Source of the DNA: Pseudomonadota bacterium
GTDB taxonomy: Bacteria; Pseudomonadota; Alphaproteobacteria; Rhizobiales; Xanthobacteraceae
Reading direction: 5' to 3'
Assembly: GCA_023386885.1 (NCBI GenBank)
Contig: JAEWIX010000005.1
Span: forward strand, 35,075-99,074
DNA: 64,000 nt
Shown here: positions 8,958 through 17,039 of the stretch, in pieces
How the letters are laid out: each line of letters opens with the position of its first letter
Numbering within the stretch: the stretch's first letter is position 1
Position numbers and translations under genes: made by a program
Notes under the pieces: generated by a model
Database searches by the model: none
The model's input: the letters and a program-made list of their open reading frames with translations, nothing else
Told to the model about the DNA's origin: nothing

Positions 8958-9003
8958 GACAAAACAAAAGCCACCCGTGATCCAAATGGACCGCGAATGG
9001 CTT
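8958..9003 (-). terminator. Leader intrinsic terminator, predicted AmiR antitermination target
   Basis: In the leftward RNA the outer arms AAGCCA (9003-8998) and UGGCUU (8973-8968) pair. The inner arms pair through two G-U pairs, two G-C pairs, one C-A mismatch and GGUCC/GGAUC around an AUUU loop. The stem is about 15 pairs and is followed directly by UUGUUUUGU. It lies about 205 bases upstream of the amidase start and about 110 downstream of the predicted promoter. Such a strong terminator inside a leader would switch the operon off unless it is prevented from forming. Confidence 0.75.
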
Positions 9004-9062
9004 CCATGCCGATTTATATCGTTTAATCCGGAAGGCGTGGCGAAGAAGGCAACTCATTTGCC
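8999..9062 (-). promoter_or_regulatory. Candidate ANTAR-type hairpins preceding the leader terminator
   Basis: Two small hairpins can form upstream of the terminator. One is GGCAA-AUGAG-UUGCC at 9062-9048. The other is GGC-AUGGAA-GCC at 9010-8999; its six-base loop has A at position 1 and G at position 4, as in known ANTAR targets, and its 3' arm is the same GCC that begins the terminator stem. Forming the second hairpin would break the terminator base. The short stem and the five-base loop of the first hairpin make this tentative. Confidence 0.4.
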
Positions 9063-9088
9063 CGGGCAGCATTGGCCAAGCAAATATT

Positions 9089-9113
9089 CTTCACGACTGT
9101 GCACTTCGTGAAG
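9089..9113. promoter_or_regulatory. Inverted repeat adjoining the amide promoter
   Basis: CTTCACGA (9089-9096) and TCGTGAAG (9106-9113) are perfect 8-base arms around a 9-base spacer that itself contains GTGCAC. The repeat starts one base downstream of the predicted -10 on the leftward strand, so it is either a DNA operator or the first hairpin of the leader RNA. Confidence 0.5.
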
Positions 9114-9146
9114 AGCATAGTGCTTTAGTGCTACGACGTATGTCAA
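9114..9146 (-). promoter_or_regulatory. Predicted promoter of the amide operon
   Basis: On the minus strand a perfect TTGACA (9146-9141) is followed by TATGCT (9119-9114) at 21 bases or CACTAT (9122-9117) at 18 bases. The -35 is convincing and the -10 is weak, which may indicate activator dependence or mis-assignment. Confidence 0.45.
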
Positions 9147-9271
9147 TGCCGACTTGCACGTATTTCTATCACGCATCGCACAATTAGTTCGCAGCGACTC
9201 GCGACAATCCTTTTGCGTCTGGCTTCCATCGCACGCGCGATCATGCTTTGCTCATCGCAAGAGGTTCTGTC

Positions 9272-10450
9272 ATGAGCAAATCTCGCGTTCCTATTGGTCT
9301 CATCTTTTCGCGCTCTGGCCCGTATCAAATGATGGCCGGCGAAATGCTGAAAAGCGCGCAGATGGCTATCGACGAAGTCAACGCGGACGATCAGTTCGAC
9401 TTTCAACTTGAACCGCACCTGCGCGATCCCGCCGGAGTCGTCGCAGCCTATCACGCAGCCTGCGAAGATCTGATCCGCGATGTCGGCGTCGACCATATCG
9501 TCGGCTGTTATACATCCGCGTCACGCAAGCAGGTTCTGCCGATCATTGAACGCACCGACCGGCTGCTGTGGCACCCCGCTCGCTACGAGGGATTCGAGTG
9601 CAGCGATAACGTGATCTACGTCGGCGCGGCGCCCAACCATGCGGTAGTACCACTGATCCGCTACATGCTTGATCATCTGGCCCACGATGTGTTCTGCGTC
9701 GGTTCCAACTATGTCTGGACCTGGGAGACAAATCGCGTCACGCGCGAACTCGTCAGTAGTGTCGGCGGCCGGATTCTAGCCGAACGTCTTCTAGATCTCG
9801 GCGAAATGAACGTCGCACATATCGTGGAGGAGATCGTCAGTCGCCGGCCTCCGGTCGTTCTCAACACGCTGGTCGGAGCATCAAGCTACACTTTCATGCG
9901 CGCGCTATCGGCTGCGACAATTCGCGCCGGTATTACCACCACTGTTCTCAGTTGCAGCCTGTGTGAACCTGAACTCAAATTGATCGGCGGCGCGGCCGCC
10001 GCGGGATGCATCACCTCGTCGGCCTACTTCGAGAGTATCGGCCTCATGGAAAACCGCGCATTCGTATCGCGATGGAAAGGTCGTTACGGCGCCGACAGCA
10101 GCCCGTCGGTAGACGGTCAGTCGACTTATGTTTCGGTGATGCTGTTGGCACGCGCCATCAAACGGGCCGGCTCCACCGGAGTTAGCGAGGTCCGGAATGC
10201 GGCGGCAAATCATCACTTTCAGTCGCCGCAAGGACCGGTCTGGGTCGATCCCGACAACAATCATTGCTTTCTCACACCCCGCCTCGCGCGATCAACCACC
10301 GATGGACAATTCGACATCTTTTGGGAAGCGGAAGCGCCGCAAAAGCCAGACCCTTATCTTTCCGCGCTAGATGCTACGCCATCGGTCCGCCCGCGCGATA
10401 TCAACGGCTTAAGCTCCTTACACCAACAACGCATACGGCGGATGAATTGA
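9272..10450 (+). CDS. amiC: AmiC amide sensor, negative regulator of AmiR
   Basis: A 392-residue type I periplasmic-binding-fold protein without a signal peptide: it begins MSKSRVPIGLIFSRSGPYQMM and goes straight into the ligand domain. Later blocks DHIVGCYTSASRKQVLPII, LLWHPARYEGFEC and GSNYVWTWE match AmiC of Pseudomonas aeruginosa (385 residues), a cytoplasmic amide receptor that sequesters AmiR until an amide inducer binds. ATG 9272 has AAGAGG 7 bases upstream; an in-frame ATG at 9248 lacks a site. The stop overlaps the amiR start, so the two proteins are made together. It diverges from the amidase/importer operon. Confidence 0.92.
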   Translation: MSKSRVPIGLIFSRSGPYQMMAGEMLKSAQMAIDEVNADDQFDFQLEPHLRDPAGVVAAYHAACEDLIRDVGVDHIVGCYTSASRKQVLPIIERTDRLLWHPARYEGFECSDNVIYVGAAPNHAVVPLIRYMLDHLAHDVFCVGSNYVWTWETNRVTRELVSSVGGRILAERLLDLGEMNVAHIVEEIVSRRPPVVLNTLVGASSYTFMRALSAATIRAGITTTVLSCSLCEPELKLIGGAAAAGCITSSAYFESIGLMENRAFVSRWKGRYGADSSPSVDGQSTYVSVMLLARAIKRAGSTGVSEVRNAAANHHFQSPQGPVWVDPDNNHCFLTPRLARSTTDGQFDIFWEAEAPQKPDPYLSALDATPSVRPRDINGLSSLHQQRIRRMN

Positions 10451-11040
10451 CCCAGCAATCACCGCTTTCCGTTCGCGGGCGCACAGCGCTGAGCATGGTG
10501 CGGGATGAGCGCGAATTGTCTATTATCCGCCGCCAGCTCAATCGTCTCGGCGTTCACATCACGCCTTGGGAGAGCGGCTCGCCCGATACGAACGCGGATG
10601 TTGTCTTGCTCGACGCTGACTTGTTCCTCATAGAGCCGACGCCGGTGTTGCCGGTCGACCCGAAAACTCCCATCGTCGCGCTGATCGGCATCGAAACGCC
10701 GAGCCGGCTGAAATGGCTTCTCGATCTGAAGCCGGCCTCGTTTCTGATCAAGCCGATCCGTTCCGCAGGGCTCTACAGCGCGCTGGTGATGGCGTTTGGA
10801 ATTGCTCAGCAGCGTGCGCAAGCGGCCGAGCGCATTCAACATCTGGAAACCCGTGTCCGGTCGCGACGACTGGTGATCGCGGCAATTCTCTATCTCATGG
10901 AGAACCGCAAGCTGACCGAGTCGGCAGCGTTTGCGCTGATACGCCGCACCGCCATGCAGCGTCGAACCACGATCGAAGAGTTGAGCGCGGAGATCGTCGC
11001 CAGCGGCGGACAGGCGCCGCTGGCGTTTCATCCCAGTTGA
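10447..11040 (+). CDS. amiR: AmiR-type ANTAR transcription antiterminator
   Basis: A protein of 197 residues, almost exactly the length of P. aeruginosa AmiR (196). A degenerate receiver-like domain (LNRLGVHITPWE, DVVLLDADL, FLIKPI) is followed by a coiled-coil helix and a C-terminal ANTAR RNA-binding domain: SRRLVIAAILYLMENRKLTESAAFALIRRTAMQRRTTIEELSAEI. The receiver has lost the usual phosphoacceptor context, as in AmiR. TTG at 10447 overlaps the amiC TGA and is the start that gives family length; a longer open frame back to 10264 lies inside amiC. Its predicted target is the amidase-operon leader. Confidence 0.9.
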   Translation: MTQQSPLSVRGRTALSMVRDERELSIIRRQLNRLGVHITPWESGSPDTNADVVLLDADLFLIEPTPVLPVDPKTPIVALIGIETPSRLKWLLDLKPASFLIKPIRSAGLYSALVMAFGIAQQRAQAAERIQHLETRVRSRRLVIAAILYLMENRKLTESAAFALIRRTAMQRRTTIEELSAEIVASGGQAPLAFHPS

Positions 11041-11081
11041 AAACGATGGCCCTCGGCACCCGTCTATCGGCGTCCAGCCCA

Positions 11082-11837
11082 TTAGACCGCGTGCGTCAAC
11101 GCACCATCGATGATGAGATTGGTACCGGAGATACGGCTGGCTACCGGGCTCGCAAGAAACACGACACCGGCAGCCACTTCCTGCGGCGTGCCCATCCGTC
11201 CCGTGGGATTCAGCGACATCGCCGACTTGTAAAGGTCGGGTGAACCCTGTTCGATGTTCTGCCAGATGCCGCCATCGAAATAGGTGTTACCGGGTGAAAC
11301 CGCGTTAACGCGGATGCCTTTGGCTGCGAGTTGATTGCTGAGCCCTTTGGCATAATGGATCAGCGCGGCCTTGAACGCTCCGTATGACCCGGCCGCAAAG
11401 TCCACCTCGAACCCGGATACGCTGGAAACGATCGCGATCGAGGCAGAGGTGGATTTCTCAAGATAAGGCATCGCAGCCGCGACTGCGTTCACCGTATGCA
11501 TCATATCGACTCGGAAGGATTGCTCCCAGGTTTCGGGCGTATCGCCGACCGCCAGCGCGCTGACATTGCAGACCAGCGCATCGATGCCGCCAAACTCCTT
11601 TGCGGCATCTTCAACCCAGCCTCGCAGGCTGGCAGGATCAGCCACATCAATTGCCTTGCCGAAGCTTTTGACGCCCGTGGAGGCCAGAGCCTTGGCGGCG
11701 GAAGCAACCCCTTCCGCGTTGCGCGCGCAAATCGCGACGTTGGCGCCCTCGGCGGCGAATAACTCGGCGATGGCCAGCCCTATTCCTTTGCTGCCACCGG
11801 TGACAAGCGCGCTTTTCTTGCTCAGTTTCAAATCCAT
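11082..11837 (-). CDS. Short-chain dehydrogenase/reductase (SDR)
   Basis: A 251-residue classical SDR, NAD(P)-binding TGGSKGIG at residues 13-20 and the catalytic set Ser138/139 (AIVSSVSG), Tyr152 and Lys156 (SYGAFKAAL). It should interconvert a hydroxyl and a keto group; the substrate is not evident. AGGAG lies 8 bases before ATG 11837. It converges on amiR with a 41-base gap and has its own 288-base upstream region, so it is probably a separate transcript. Confidence 0.92.
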   Translation of the reverse strand: MDLKLSKKSALVTGGSKGIGLAIAELFAAEGANVAICARNAEGVASAAKALASTGVKSFGKAIDVADPASLRGWVEDAAKEFGGIDALVCNVSALAVGDTPETWEQSFRVDMMHTVNAVAAAMPYLEKSTSASIAIVSSVSGFEVDFAAGSYGAFKAALIHYAKGLSNQLAAKGIRVNAVSPGNTYFDGGIWQNIEQGSPDLYKSAMSLNPTGRMGTPQEVAAGVVFLASPVASRISGTNLIIDGALTHAV

Positions 11838-12125
11838 CGATTGAGCTCCTGATCATGGATCACCATCCAGCATGAAAGCAGCAACGATCGACTTTGTCGA
11901 ACAGCTCCAAAAACACTGAGCGAGGACCCGCGATCGCGCCCGCTCCCAGCGCAAATCATTGCACAGTGATCCGCACTGCCGGCCCCTGGCTCGCCCAAGC
12001 GGAATTTGGACGGCAGAGGCCGGAAATAGCAGAGGCACGTTGGCCGGCCGGTTCAGGCTGTAATTTTCTAGATATCTCGATACGAAAAGCGCCGCAGCAA
12101 ACCCTTGTGTCGGTGCACGTTCAGG
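11838..12125. other. Intergenic region upstream of the SDR gene
   Basis: 288 bases between two leftward genes. It should hold the SDR promoter. I see no clear -35/-10 pair, repeat or RNA gene in it. Confidence 0.4.
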
Positions 12126-13124
12126 TCACGGGTTTTCACCGCTCTGCCGCGCACGGATCGCTCGACGAGAGGGCAGTACGTCCTCCGGGGATGACGTCTC
12201 TGAAGGTTCGCTTCCGGATGTGTCTGGCACGGAAGACACTCGTTGATCATCAGGAGTGAGCAAGCTTCTCAGATGAGCCGCGGCGTCCGGTCCCTTGATG
12301 GCACCTCGCCACATCTCATTGACGACTTTTTCATGGAGGTTGATGGCCTCCGGCGCCGAGGTGATCATTGCAACGCCCAGTCGGATGTTGGGCTGCTCAC
12401 CGAGCCGGAACGGACTGAGCGTCAGCATTTTGGTATCGGCCATTCTGAAAATCTGGAAATGCGTATGCGGCAAGGACTCCGTGACCACGCCGATCTGAAC
12501 GCCGATCGCCTGCTCTTCGACAACGCTGGCGAAATGCTCGACCTCCGCCCGCGCCAAGGCACGCCGCTTCTCCAGGAGATCGCCCGTGATCGACGGATTG
12601 CCGATGAATCCGCTCTGGACGAAACGGCGGATTTCGCGCCCCGAGATCAGATTGAGAATTCCAGGCCTGCGACGGCGATAGGTGATCTTTCGCTGCTCGA
12701 GAATCTCGATGATCCGATCGACCTGCGCCACGAACTTGTCCCTGTCCGGCAAATCTGGCGGCAGGCTTTCCTTCAGGACGGTATTGAGCAAATCGAGGAA
12801 GCGATCCGATGCGAGCAGGAACGAGACCGGGCCGGACAACGCGATGATGTGCTCGGCGGTTTCCTCGAACTGGCGCATCCGCTCGAAATAGCTGACGGCC
12901 GACGGCATGTATTCGATGCCAACGCCCAACAGGGTCGGCATCGAGACACCCAACAACTCCGAGAGCTTTTCGAGTGTTTCAATTTTGGCAAGTTCCCCCT
13001 TCTCAAAGCGATAGAGGGCCGTTCGGGAGATGCCGACGCGTTTGGCAATCTCGTCCGCGCTCAGGCCGGAGCCGAGCCGGAATGCGCGCAACCGATTCGC
13101 AATTTCCTGATATCGGACAGTCAA
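12126..13124 (-). CDS. XRE-type HTH regulator with large C-terminal domain
   Basis: A 332-residue protein. The N-terminal Cro/CI-type HTH spans about residues 6-60 (LRAFRLGSGLSADEIAKRVGISRTALYRFEKG). The remaining 260 residues form a domain I cannot name, with an alpha-helical start (YFERMRQFEETAEHIIAL) and a likely sensor part, and a Ser/Pro-rich tail. The start is TTG at 13124 with AGGTG 5 bases upstream. It lies between the SDR gene and the amidase/CoA-ligase operon, one of which is the probable target; ligand unknown. Confidence 0.88.
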   Translation of the reverse strand: MTVRYQEIANRLRAFRLGSGLSADEIAKRVGISRTALYRFEKGELAKIETLEKLSELLGVSMPTLLGVGIEYMPSAVSYFERMRQFEETAEHIIALSGPVSFLLASDRFLDLLNTVLKESLPPDLPDRDKFVAQVDRIIEILEQRKITYRRRRPGILNLISGREIRRFVQSGFIGNPSITGDLLEKRRALARAEVEHFASVVEEQAIGVQIGVVTESLPHTHFQIFRMADTKMLTLSPFRLGEQPNIRLGVAMITSAPEAINLHEKVVNEMWRGAIKGPDAAAHLRSLLTPDDQRVSSVPDTSGSEPSETSSPEDVLPSRRAIRARQSGENP

Positions 13125-13321
13125 TTCAGCACCTGTCGGTCTGCGACGCCCGCTGGAGGCTCTTTCCGTGCTGCACGCGAACCGGCACCGCCGCTTCGCA
13201 GGTAGACACTCTAAAGTTGCTCAGACGTCTCCCTCCATCTATGCCAATCCTGTACCGATTTTGGAATAGCCGCCTTTCGAAACTGCCCAACTTTTGCGCC
13301 TCCGCGAGGCCGAAACCGGTC

Positions 13322-14308
13322 CTAGGGGACAAGAACGATTCGTTCCTTGGATTTGCGGTCGCGGATTTCCGCCAGGGCCTGCGCGAAACCGTCCAGCGGA
13401 CGAACCGAGACGCTCGGCGGGCGAACCGCTCCCTGTTCGTAAAGCGCGAAGATCTGCTCGAAACACTCGCGCATGCGGGCCGGCATGCGTTTGCGGTAAT
13501 CGCTCACTTGCAGGCCGCTCACCTCGATGTTTTTGACCATGAGGTAATTTACTTTGACGGAAGGAATCTCGCCGGCGGCAAAGCCGACCACGACGAGACG
13601 CCCGGACCAGGCCATGGCCCGTAAGGCCGCGGCAAAAAAACGATCGCCCAGCGAGTCGATGACAACGTCAGCGCCCCGCCCATTCGTGAGCGCACGCACC
13701 TGCTCACGCAGGCCGTCGCGCAGGTTTTCTACCGAGAGATCAACCACACCATCGGCACCCGCTGCCGTCACAACATCCGCCTTGCTCATCGACGAAACAC
13801 CGGCAACGACGCGCGCGCCGAAAGCCTTGGCCAGTTGAATCGCGGCTAGCCCGACGGCGCCGGTGGCCCCCAGCACCAGTACCGTCTCGCCGGCGCGTAG
13901 GCGTCCGCGCTCGTGGAGCGCAAACCAGGCCGTGTCGAATGCCAGCGCCATCGCGGCCGCGTCGGTGAACGACATATTGTCGGGGATTCGATAGCAATGT
14001 TCGGCCAAAGCGACCGCCTGCTCCGCATAGCCTCCCTGCTCTGCGGTCGTCAGCACTCGGTCACCGACCGTGAATCTCTTCACGTTTGCACCGATCGCGA
14101 TGACGCGGCCGGCAGGTAACTTGCCTGGCGTGAACGGTCGCGGCGGCAGAAATTGATAGGTACCACCGATCACCAGCAGATCGACGAAGTTGACGCCGAC
14201 GGCCTCAACCTCGACGAGAACTTCGTCGGGACCGGGTCTCGGGGCCGCGACCTGCTCGATGGAGAGGCTTTCGGGCGTACCGAATTCGCGCACGACCACT
14301 GCTCGCAT
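13322..14308 (-). CDS. Zinc-independent NADPH:quinone oxidoreductase-like MDR enzyme
   Basis: A 328-residue medium-chain dehydrogenase/reductase of the quinone oxidoreductase branch: N-terminal GroES-like fold, the motif AVGVNFVDLLVIGGTY, and nucleotide-binding LVLGATGAVGLAAIQLAKA with the AxxGxxG pattern of NADPH users. Structural-zinc cysteines are absent. It may reduce an enoyl or quinone intermediate. GAAGG lies upstream of ATG 14308. It is the last gene of the operon that starts with the amidase at 18373, 12 bases after the thioesterase stop. Confidence 0.92.
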   Translation of the reverse strand: MRAVVVREFGTPESLSIEQVAAPRPGPDEVLVEVEAVGVNFVDLLVIGGTYQFLPPRPFTPGKLPAGRVIAIGANVKRFTVGDRVLTTAEQGGYAEQAVALAEHCYRIPDNMSFTDAAAMALAFDTAWFALHERGRLRAGETVLVLGATGAVGLAAIQLAKAFGARVVAGVSSMSKADVVTAAGADGVVDLSVENLRDGLREQVRALTNGRGADVVIDSLGDRFFAAALRAMAWSGRLVVVGFAAGEIPSVKVNYLMVKNIEVSGLQVSDYRKRMPARMRECFEQIFALYEQGAVRPPSVSVRPLDGFAQALAEIRDRKSKERIVLVP

Positions 14309-14320
14309 GCTGAAGTCCCT

Positions 14321-14779
14321 TCACTCACTTTCGCGCGTGCTGAACGTGCCGCGCGCGACTGCCAGAATCTTTCCGCTTGTTCCCGCGATCTCGACGTCGG
14401 CGCGTCCGATCGACCTGCCGACGATCAGGATTCGTCCGGTCGCGGTGAGATCGCCTTCCGGCGCGGCGCGCAAATAGTCGATGCGCAGATCGATCGTCGG
14501 CACCATGCGCTGAACCTGAACGGCAACCGCGGCATGCGCTGTCAGATCGGCCAGCGAGGCGATGACGCCACCGTGAACAAAGGGGCTGTCGCTACGGCGG
14601 CGAAATTCTGGCCGGAACGGCAACCGCACCGTGACGGCGCCGTCATCCGCGACATCGACAGCTTGCGGCCGGAGAAAGTCGTGAAACGGCGGCTCCGCCA
14701 TTTCCTGTTGCAGCCGGGCGAGCGCCGCAACGCGATCGAAGGCTTTTGACTTGTCTTTGCCCGCGCCCCCCGGCGTCAT
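14321..14779 (-). CDS. PaaI-type hotdog-fold thioesterase
   Basis: A 152-residue hotdog protein. The conserved segment FVHGGVIASLADLTAHAA holds the HGG and the acidic catalytic residue of the PaaI/4HBT-II group, which hydrolyses acyl-CoA thioesters. The ATG at 14779 overlaps the synthetase stop (ATGA). A longer frame upstream to 15211 lies inside the synthetase gene and is not part of it. Next to a CoA ligase it probably releases dead-end CoA esters or the pathway product. Confidence 0.9.
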   Translation of the reverse strand: MTPGGAGKDKSKAFDRVAALARLQQEMAEPPFHDFLRPQAVDVADDGAVTVRLPFRPEFRRRSDSPFVHGGVIASLADLTAHAAVAVQVQRMVPTIDLRIDYLRAAPEGDLTATGRILIVGRSIGRADVEIAGTSGKILAVARGTFSTRESE

Positions 14780-16443
14780 GCCAGCACCGCATCGCCGCGC
14801 GGCACGAACCGCACCGGCACTGGCGTGAGTTTGCCTTCGGCAACCTGAGACGCGATATCGCGCTTGAGAATCTTGCCGCTGGCGGTCAGCGGGATCGCAT
14901 TGAGCGGAAGATAATATTCCGGCATGTCGTAACGCGACAAACCGGATCGATCGAGATGATCGAGAACATCTTCGGATGTCAGCGACGACCCCGGCTTGAG
15001 CATCACCGCGAGACAGACCTTTTCGCCAAGCCGCTGATCGGGTACCGGCAGCGCCGCGGCGCGCGAAATCTCCGGATGTTGCATGGCAAGGTTCTCGATT
15101 CGCGCCGGATAGATGTTGTGCCCGCCGCGAATGATCAGATCCTTCTTTCGTCCCGTAATCTGCAAGTATCCGTCCTGATCGAGTCGGCCAATATCTCCGG
15201 TCATGAACCAACCTTCGGCATTGAAGGCGTCGTCATTGGCGTATTGATCGTCGAAGTATCCGATCATCAGGCTTGCGCCGCGTCCACCGATCTGACCGAT
15301 CTCGCCGATCTCGACTTCACGGTTGGCGTCGTCTTGCGAGAAGATTTTCACCTCATATCCGTCGCATGCGCGGCCCGAGGTCTGCACCACGCGATCGGCA
15401 CTATCGTCCATGCGCGTATAGTGGTGCGATCCGGCCTCCGTCATGCCGTATCCGCTTTGCGGCATCACGCCCATCTCGATCAGCTGCGCGATCACCTCGC
15501 GCGGCGCGGATGCACCCGAAATCCGGAATCCCCTGACGCGACCCGGCGAGGCCATCTTCCGCGCCTTCATCTCCGTCAGCAGATCCATTGCATGCGTGGG
15601 CACACCGACGATAAAGGTGGCGCCGACCTCGACGATACGATCGAGCGTGCTCGCGCCGCGCGGCAGATCGTGAACGACAAGCTCGCCACCCACGGCGAGT
15701 GCCATGATCAGCGAACCAAGACCCAGATTGTGACTGAGCGGGCTCATCGTGTAGATCACCGAATGCTGACCGAATTGCCAATCGGCGATCATGGCCCGCG
15801 CATTGGCGAGCAGCGTGTTGTCGCTATGCATCACGCCTTTCGGGCGACCGGTGGTACCCGAAGTGAATGCGAGATAGACGACGATGTTGGGGTCTGGATT
15901 GAACGCGCTATCCGTCGTCGTGCCAGCAGCCGGCAGCGGGAGTTCATCGTGTCCGCCAACCGGTCCCAACTTGAAGACCGCCTTCAGCGTCGGCACCCGG
16001 TCAAGATCGGCAAAGATATCGCGGCGCGCCGCGTCGGCGCCGTAACCTGCTTCACCGATGAAGGCCGCAGCCCGCATGCGCTCCATCAGTTCGATCACCT
16101 CGGACGAGGTATGATCGCGATGCAGCGACGGACAGCAAACGTAACCGCCATGCGAACAGGCAACGAGAGCGATCGCGACCTCGATCCGGCTGGAGAGCCA
16201 GACGGCCACGCGATTGCCGGGCTGAAGTCCCGCAGCCTTGAGTGCGATCGACAGCGCTTCCGCCCGTGCCGCAAGCTCGCGATAGGTGATCTCACTCGAG
16301 CGGTCGCGAACCGCGACCTTGTCCGGAATAGCGGTTGCGTGCCTCCTGACCAGCGAAAAGATGGTGTCGTCCTGCCAGTATCCCAAGGCATAATTTTGCT
16401 CGAGTTTCTGGCGTGACAATAACGTCAGCATCGTACTGATCAT
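14776..16443 (-). CDS. Acyl/aryl-CoA synthetase (AMP-forming)
   Basis: A 555-residue ANL-superfamily ligase. AMP-binding motif AFTSGTTGRPKGVMHSD is near residue 215, GYGMTEAG near 345, the hinge-region block TGDIGRLDQDGYLQITGRKKD near 425, and the C-terminal catalytic lysine in TASGKILKRD. It activates a carboxylic acid to its CoA thioester through an acyl-adenylate. It lies in an operon with an amidase, so the acid released by amide hydrolysis is a plausible substrate; it resembles medium-chain and alicyclic acid ligases. Both ends overlap neighbours by ATGA junctions. Confidence 0.92.
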   Translation of the reverse strand: MISTMLTLLSRQKLEQNYALGYWQDDTIFSLVRRHATAIPDKVAVRDRSSEITYRELAARAEALSIALKAAGLQPGNRVAVWLSSRIEVAIALVACSHGGYVCCPSLHRDHTSSEVIELMERMRAAAFIGEAGYGADAARRDIFADLDRVPTLKAVFKLGPVGGHDELPLPAAGTTTDSAFNPDPNIVVYLAFTSGTTGRPKGVMHSDNTLLANARAMIADWQFGQHSVIYTMSPLSHNLGLGSLIMALAVGGELVVHDLPRGASTLDRIVEVGATFIVGVPTHAMDLLTEMKARKMASPGRVRGFRISGASAPREVIAQLIEMGVMPQSGYGMTEAGSHHYTRMDDSADRVVQTSGRACDGYEVKIFSQDDANREVEIGEIGQIGGRGASLMIGYFDDQYANDDAFNAEGWFMTGDIGRLDQDGYLQITGRKKDLIIRGGHNIYPARIENLAMQHPEISRAAALPVPDQRLGEKVCLAVMLKPGSSLTSEDVLDHLDRSGLSRYDMPEYYLPLNAIPLTASGKILKRDIASQVAEGKLTPVPVRFVPRGDAVLA

Positions 16444-17039
16444 GAGTTTCTTTCATCTTCATTCTTGGCGCCGAAGGGGCGCTTCACGGTGGTCCACAGC
16501 GCACCTGCGACCAGAGAAACCGCTCCGATCGGCTTGGCCGCGGAGGCTTGCGGCGCCGATGCGGCGTCAGCGCCCTGCGCATCGGTCGATGCCGCGATCT
16601 GCTTCTCGAGCGATTTCGCGAACTGATTGATGAGCTGCGCGGCGATGGTCTGAATCATTCCCGCGCTGCGGCCATACTGCGCAACCGAACCCGACAAATT
16701 GAGATCGGTATCGATCAGAACCTTGCTGCCGGATCCGTTCGGCTCGAGCCGGAAGCTAGCGGTCGCGCTGGCGCCGCCGCGCCCCTTGGAATCCGTTCCC
16801 TGCGCCTTGACGCGCGCAGTGTGCGCCGTGTCGTCGCGCTCCTCGAATTTGGCGGTGCCCGCGAAGGCAAGAACCACCGGCCCCATGCGAACCGCGACCT
16901 TGCCCTTGTAGGTCTCGGGATCGACGACTTCCGTCAATTCAGCACCGGGCATGCACGGCGCAATCGCCGGAATGTTCATCAACATGCGCCACGCATCCGC
17001 AGGCGGCAGCGACACGTTGAAGCTGTTTGAAAACTGCAT
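16440..17039 (-). CDS. CoxG-like SRPBCC-domain protein
   Basis: A 199-residue protein whose first 150 residues match CoxG / SRPBCC proteins: SFNVSLPPADAWRMLMNIPAIAPCMPGAEL, GKVAVRMGPVVLAFAGTAKFEE and DTDLNLSGSVAQYGR. CoxG tethers CO dehydrogenase or other molybdenum hydroxylases to the membrane, or helps mature them. The C-terminus is Ala-rich and ends with a hydrophobic stretch (IGAVSLVAGALW) that could attach it to the membrane. No hydroxylase gene is in this operon, which is odd. It overlaps both neighbours at start and stop. Confidence 0.88.
   Translation of the reverse strand: MQFSNSFNVSLPPADAWRMLMNIPAIAPCMPGAELTEVVDPETYKGKVAVRMGPVVLAFAGTAKFEERDDTAHTARVKAQGTDSKGRGGASATASFRLEPNGSGSKVLIDTDLNLSGSVAQYGRSAGMIQTIAAQLINQFAKSLEKQIAASTDAQGADAASAPQASAAKPIGAVSLVAGALWTTVKRPFGAKNEDERNS

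Larger units (their letters stand above)
8753..9271 (-). promoter_or_regulatory. Long leader/promoter region of the amide operon, divergent from amiC
   Basis: 519 bases without a convincing gene. Reading leftward it holds a sigma70-like promoter near 9146-9114, an inverted repeat at 9113-9089, candidate short hairpins at 9062-9048 and 9010-8999, an intrinsic terminator at 9003-8958 and about 200 bases of further leader before the amidase ATG. An untranslated leader carrying a terminator is what an AmiR/ANTAR-controlled operon needs. The amiC promoter must lie on the other strand between about 9120 and 9240; I see no clear consensus there. Confidence 0.7.

Noticed and set aside
8925..9057. A 44-codon leader frame (ATG at 9057, leftward) that runs through the leader terminator
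   Set aside because: No Shine-Dalgarno sequence before the ATG, and no repeat of regulatory codons. Translation-coupled attenuation cannot be excluded, but the ANTAR explanation fits the neighbouring genes better.
8776..9111. A 111-codon plus-strand frame in the amide leader
   Set aside because: Overlaps the leader promoter repeats and terminator, has no family resemblance and ends before amiC without a ribosome-binding context.
14746..16416. A 556-codon plus-strand frame opposite the acyl-CoA synthetase
   Set aside because: Shadow of the synthetase gene, which has all ANL motifs on the minus strand.
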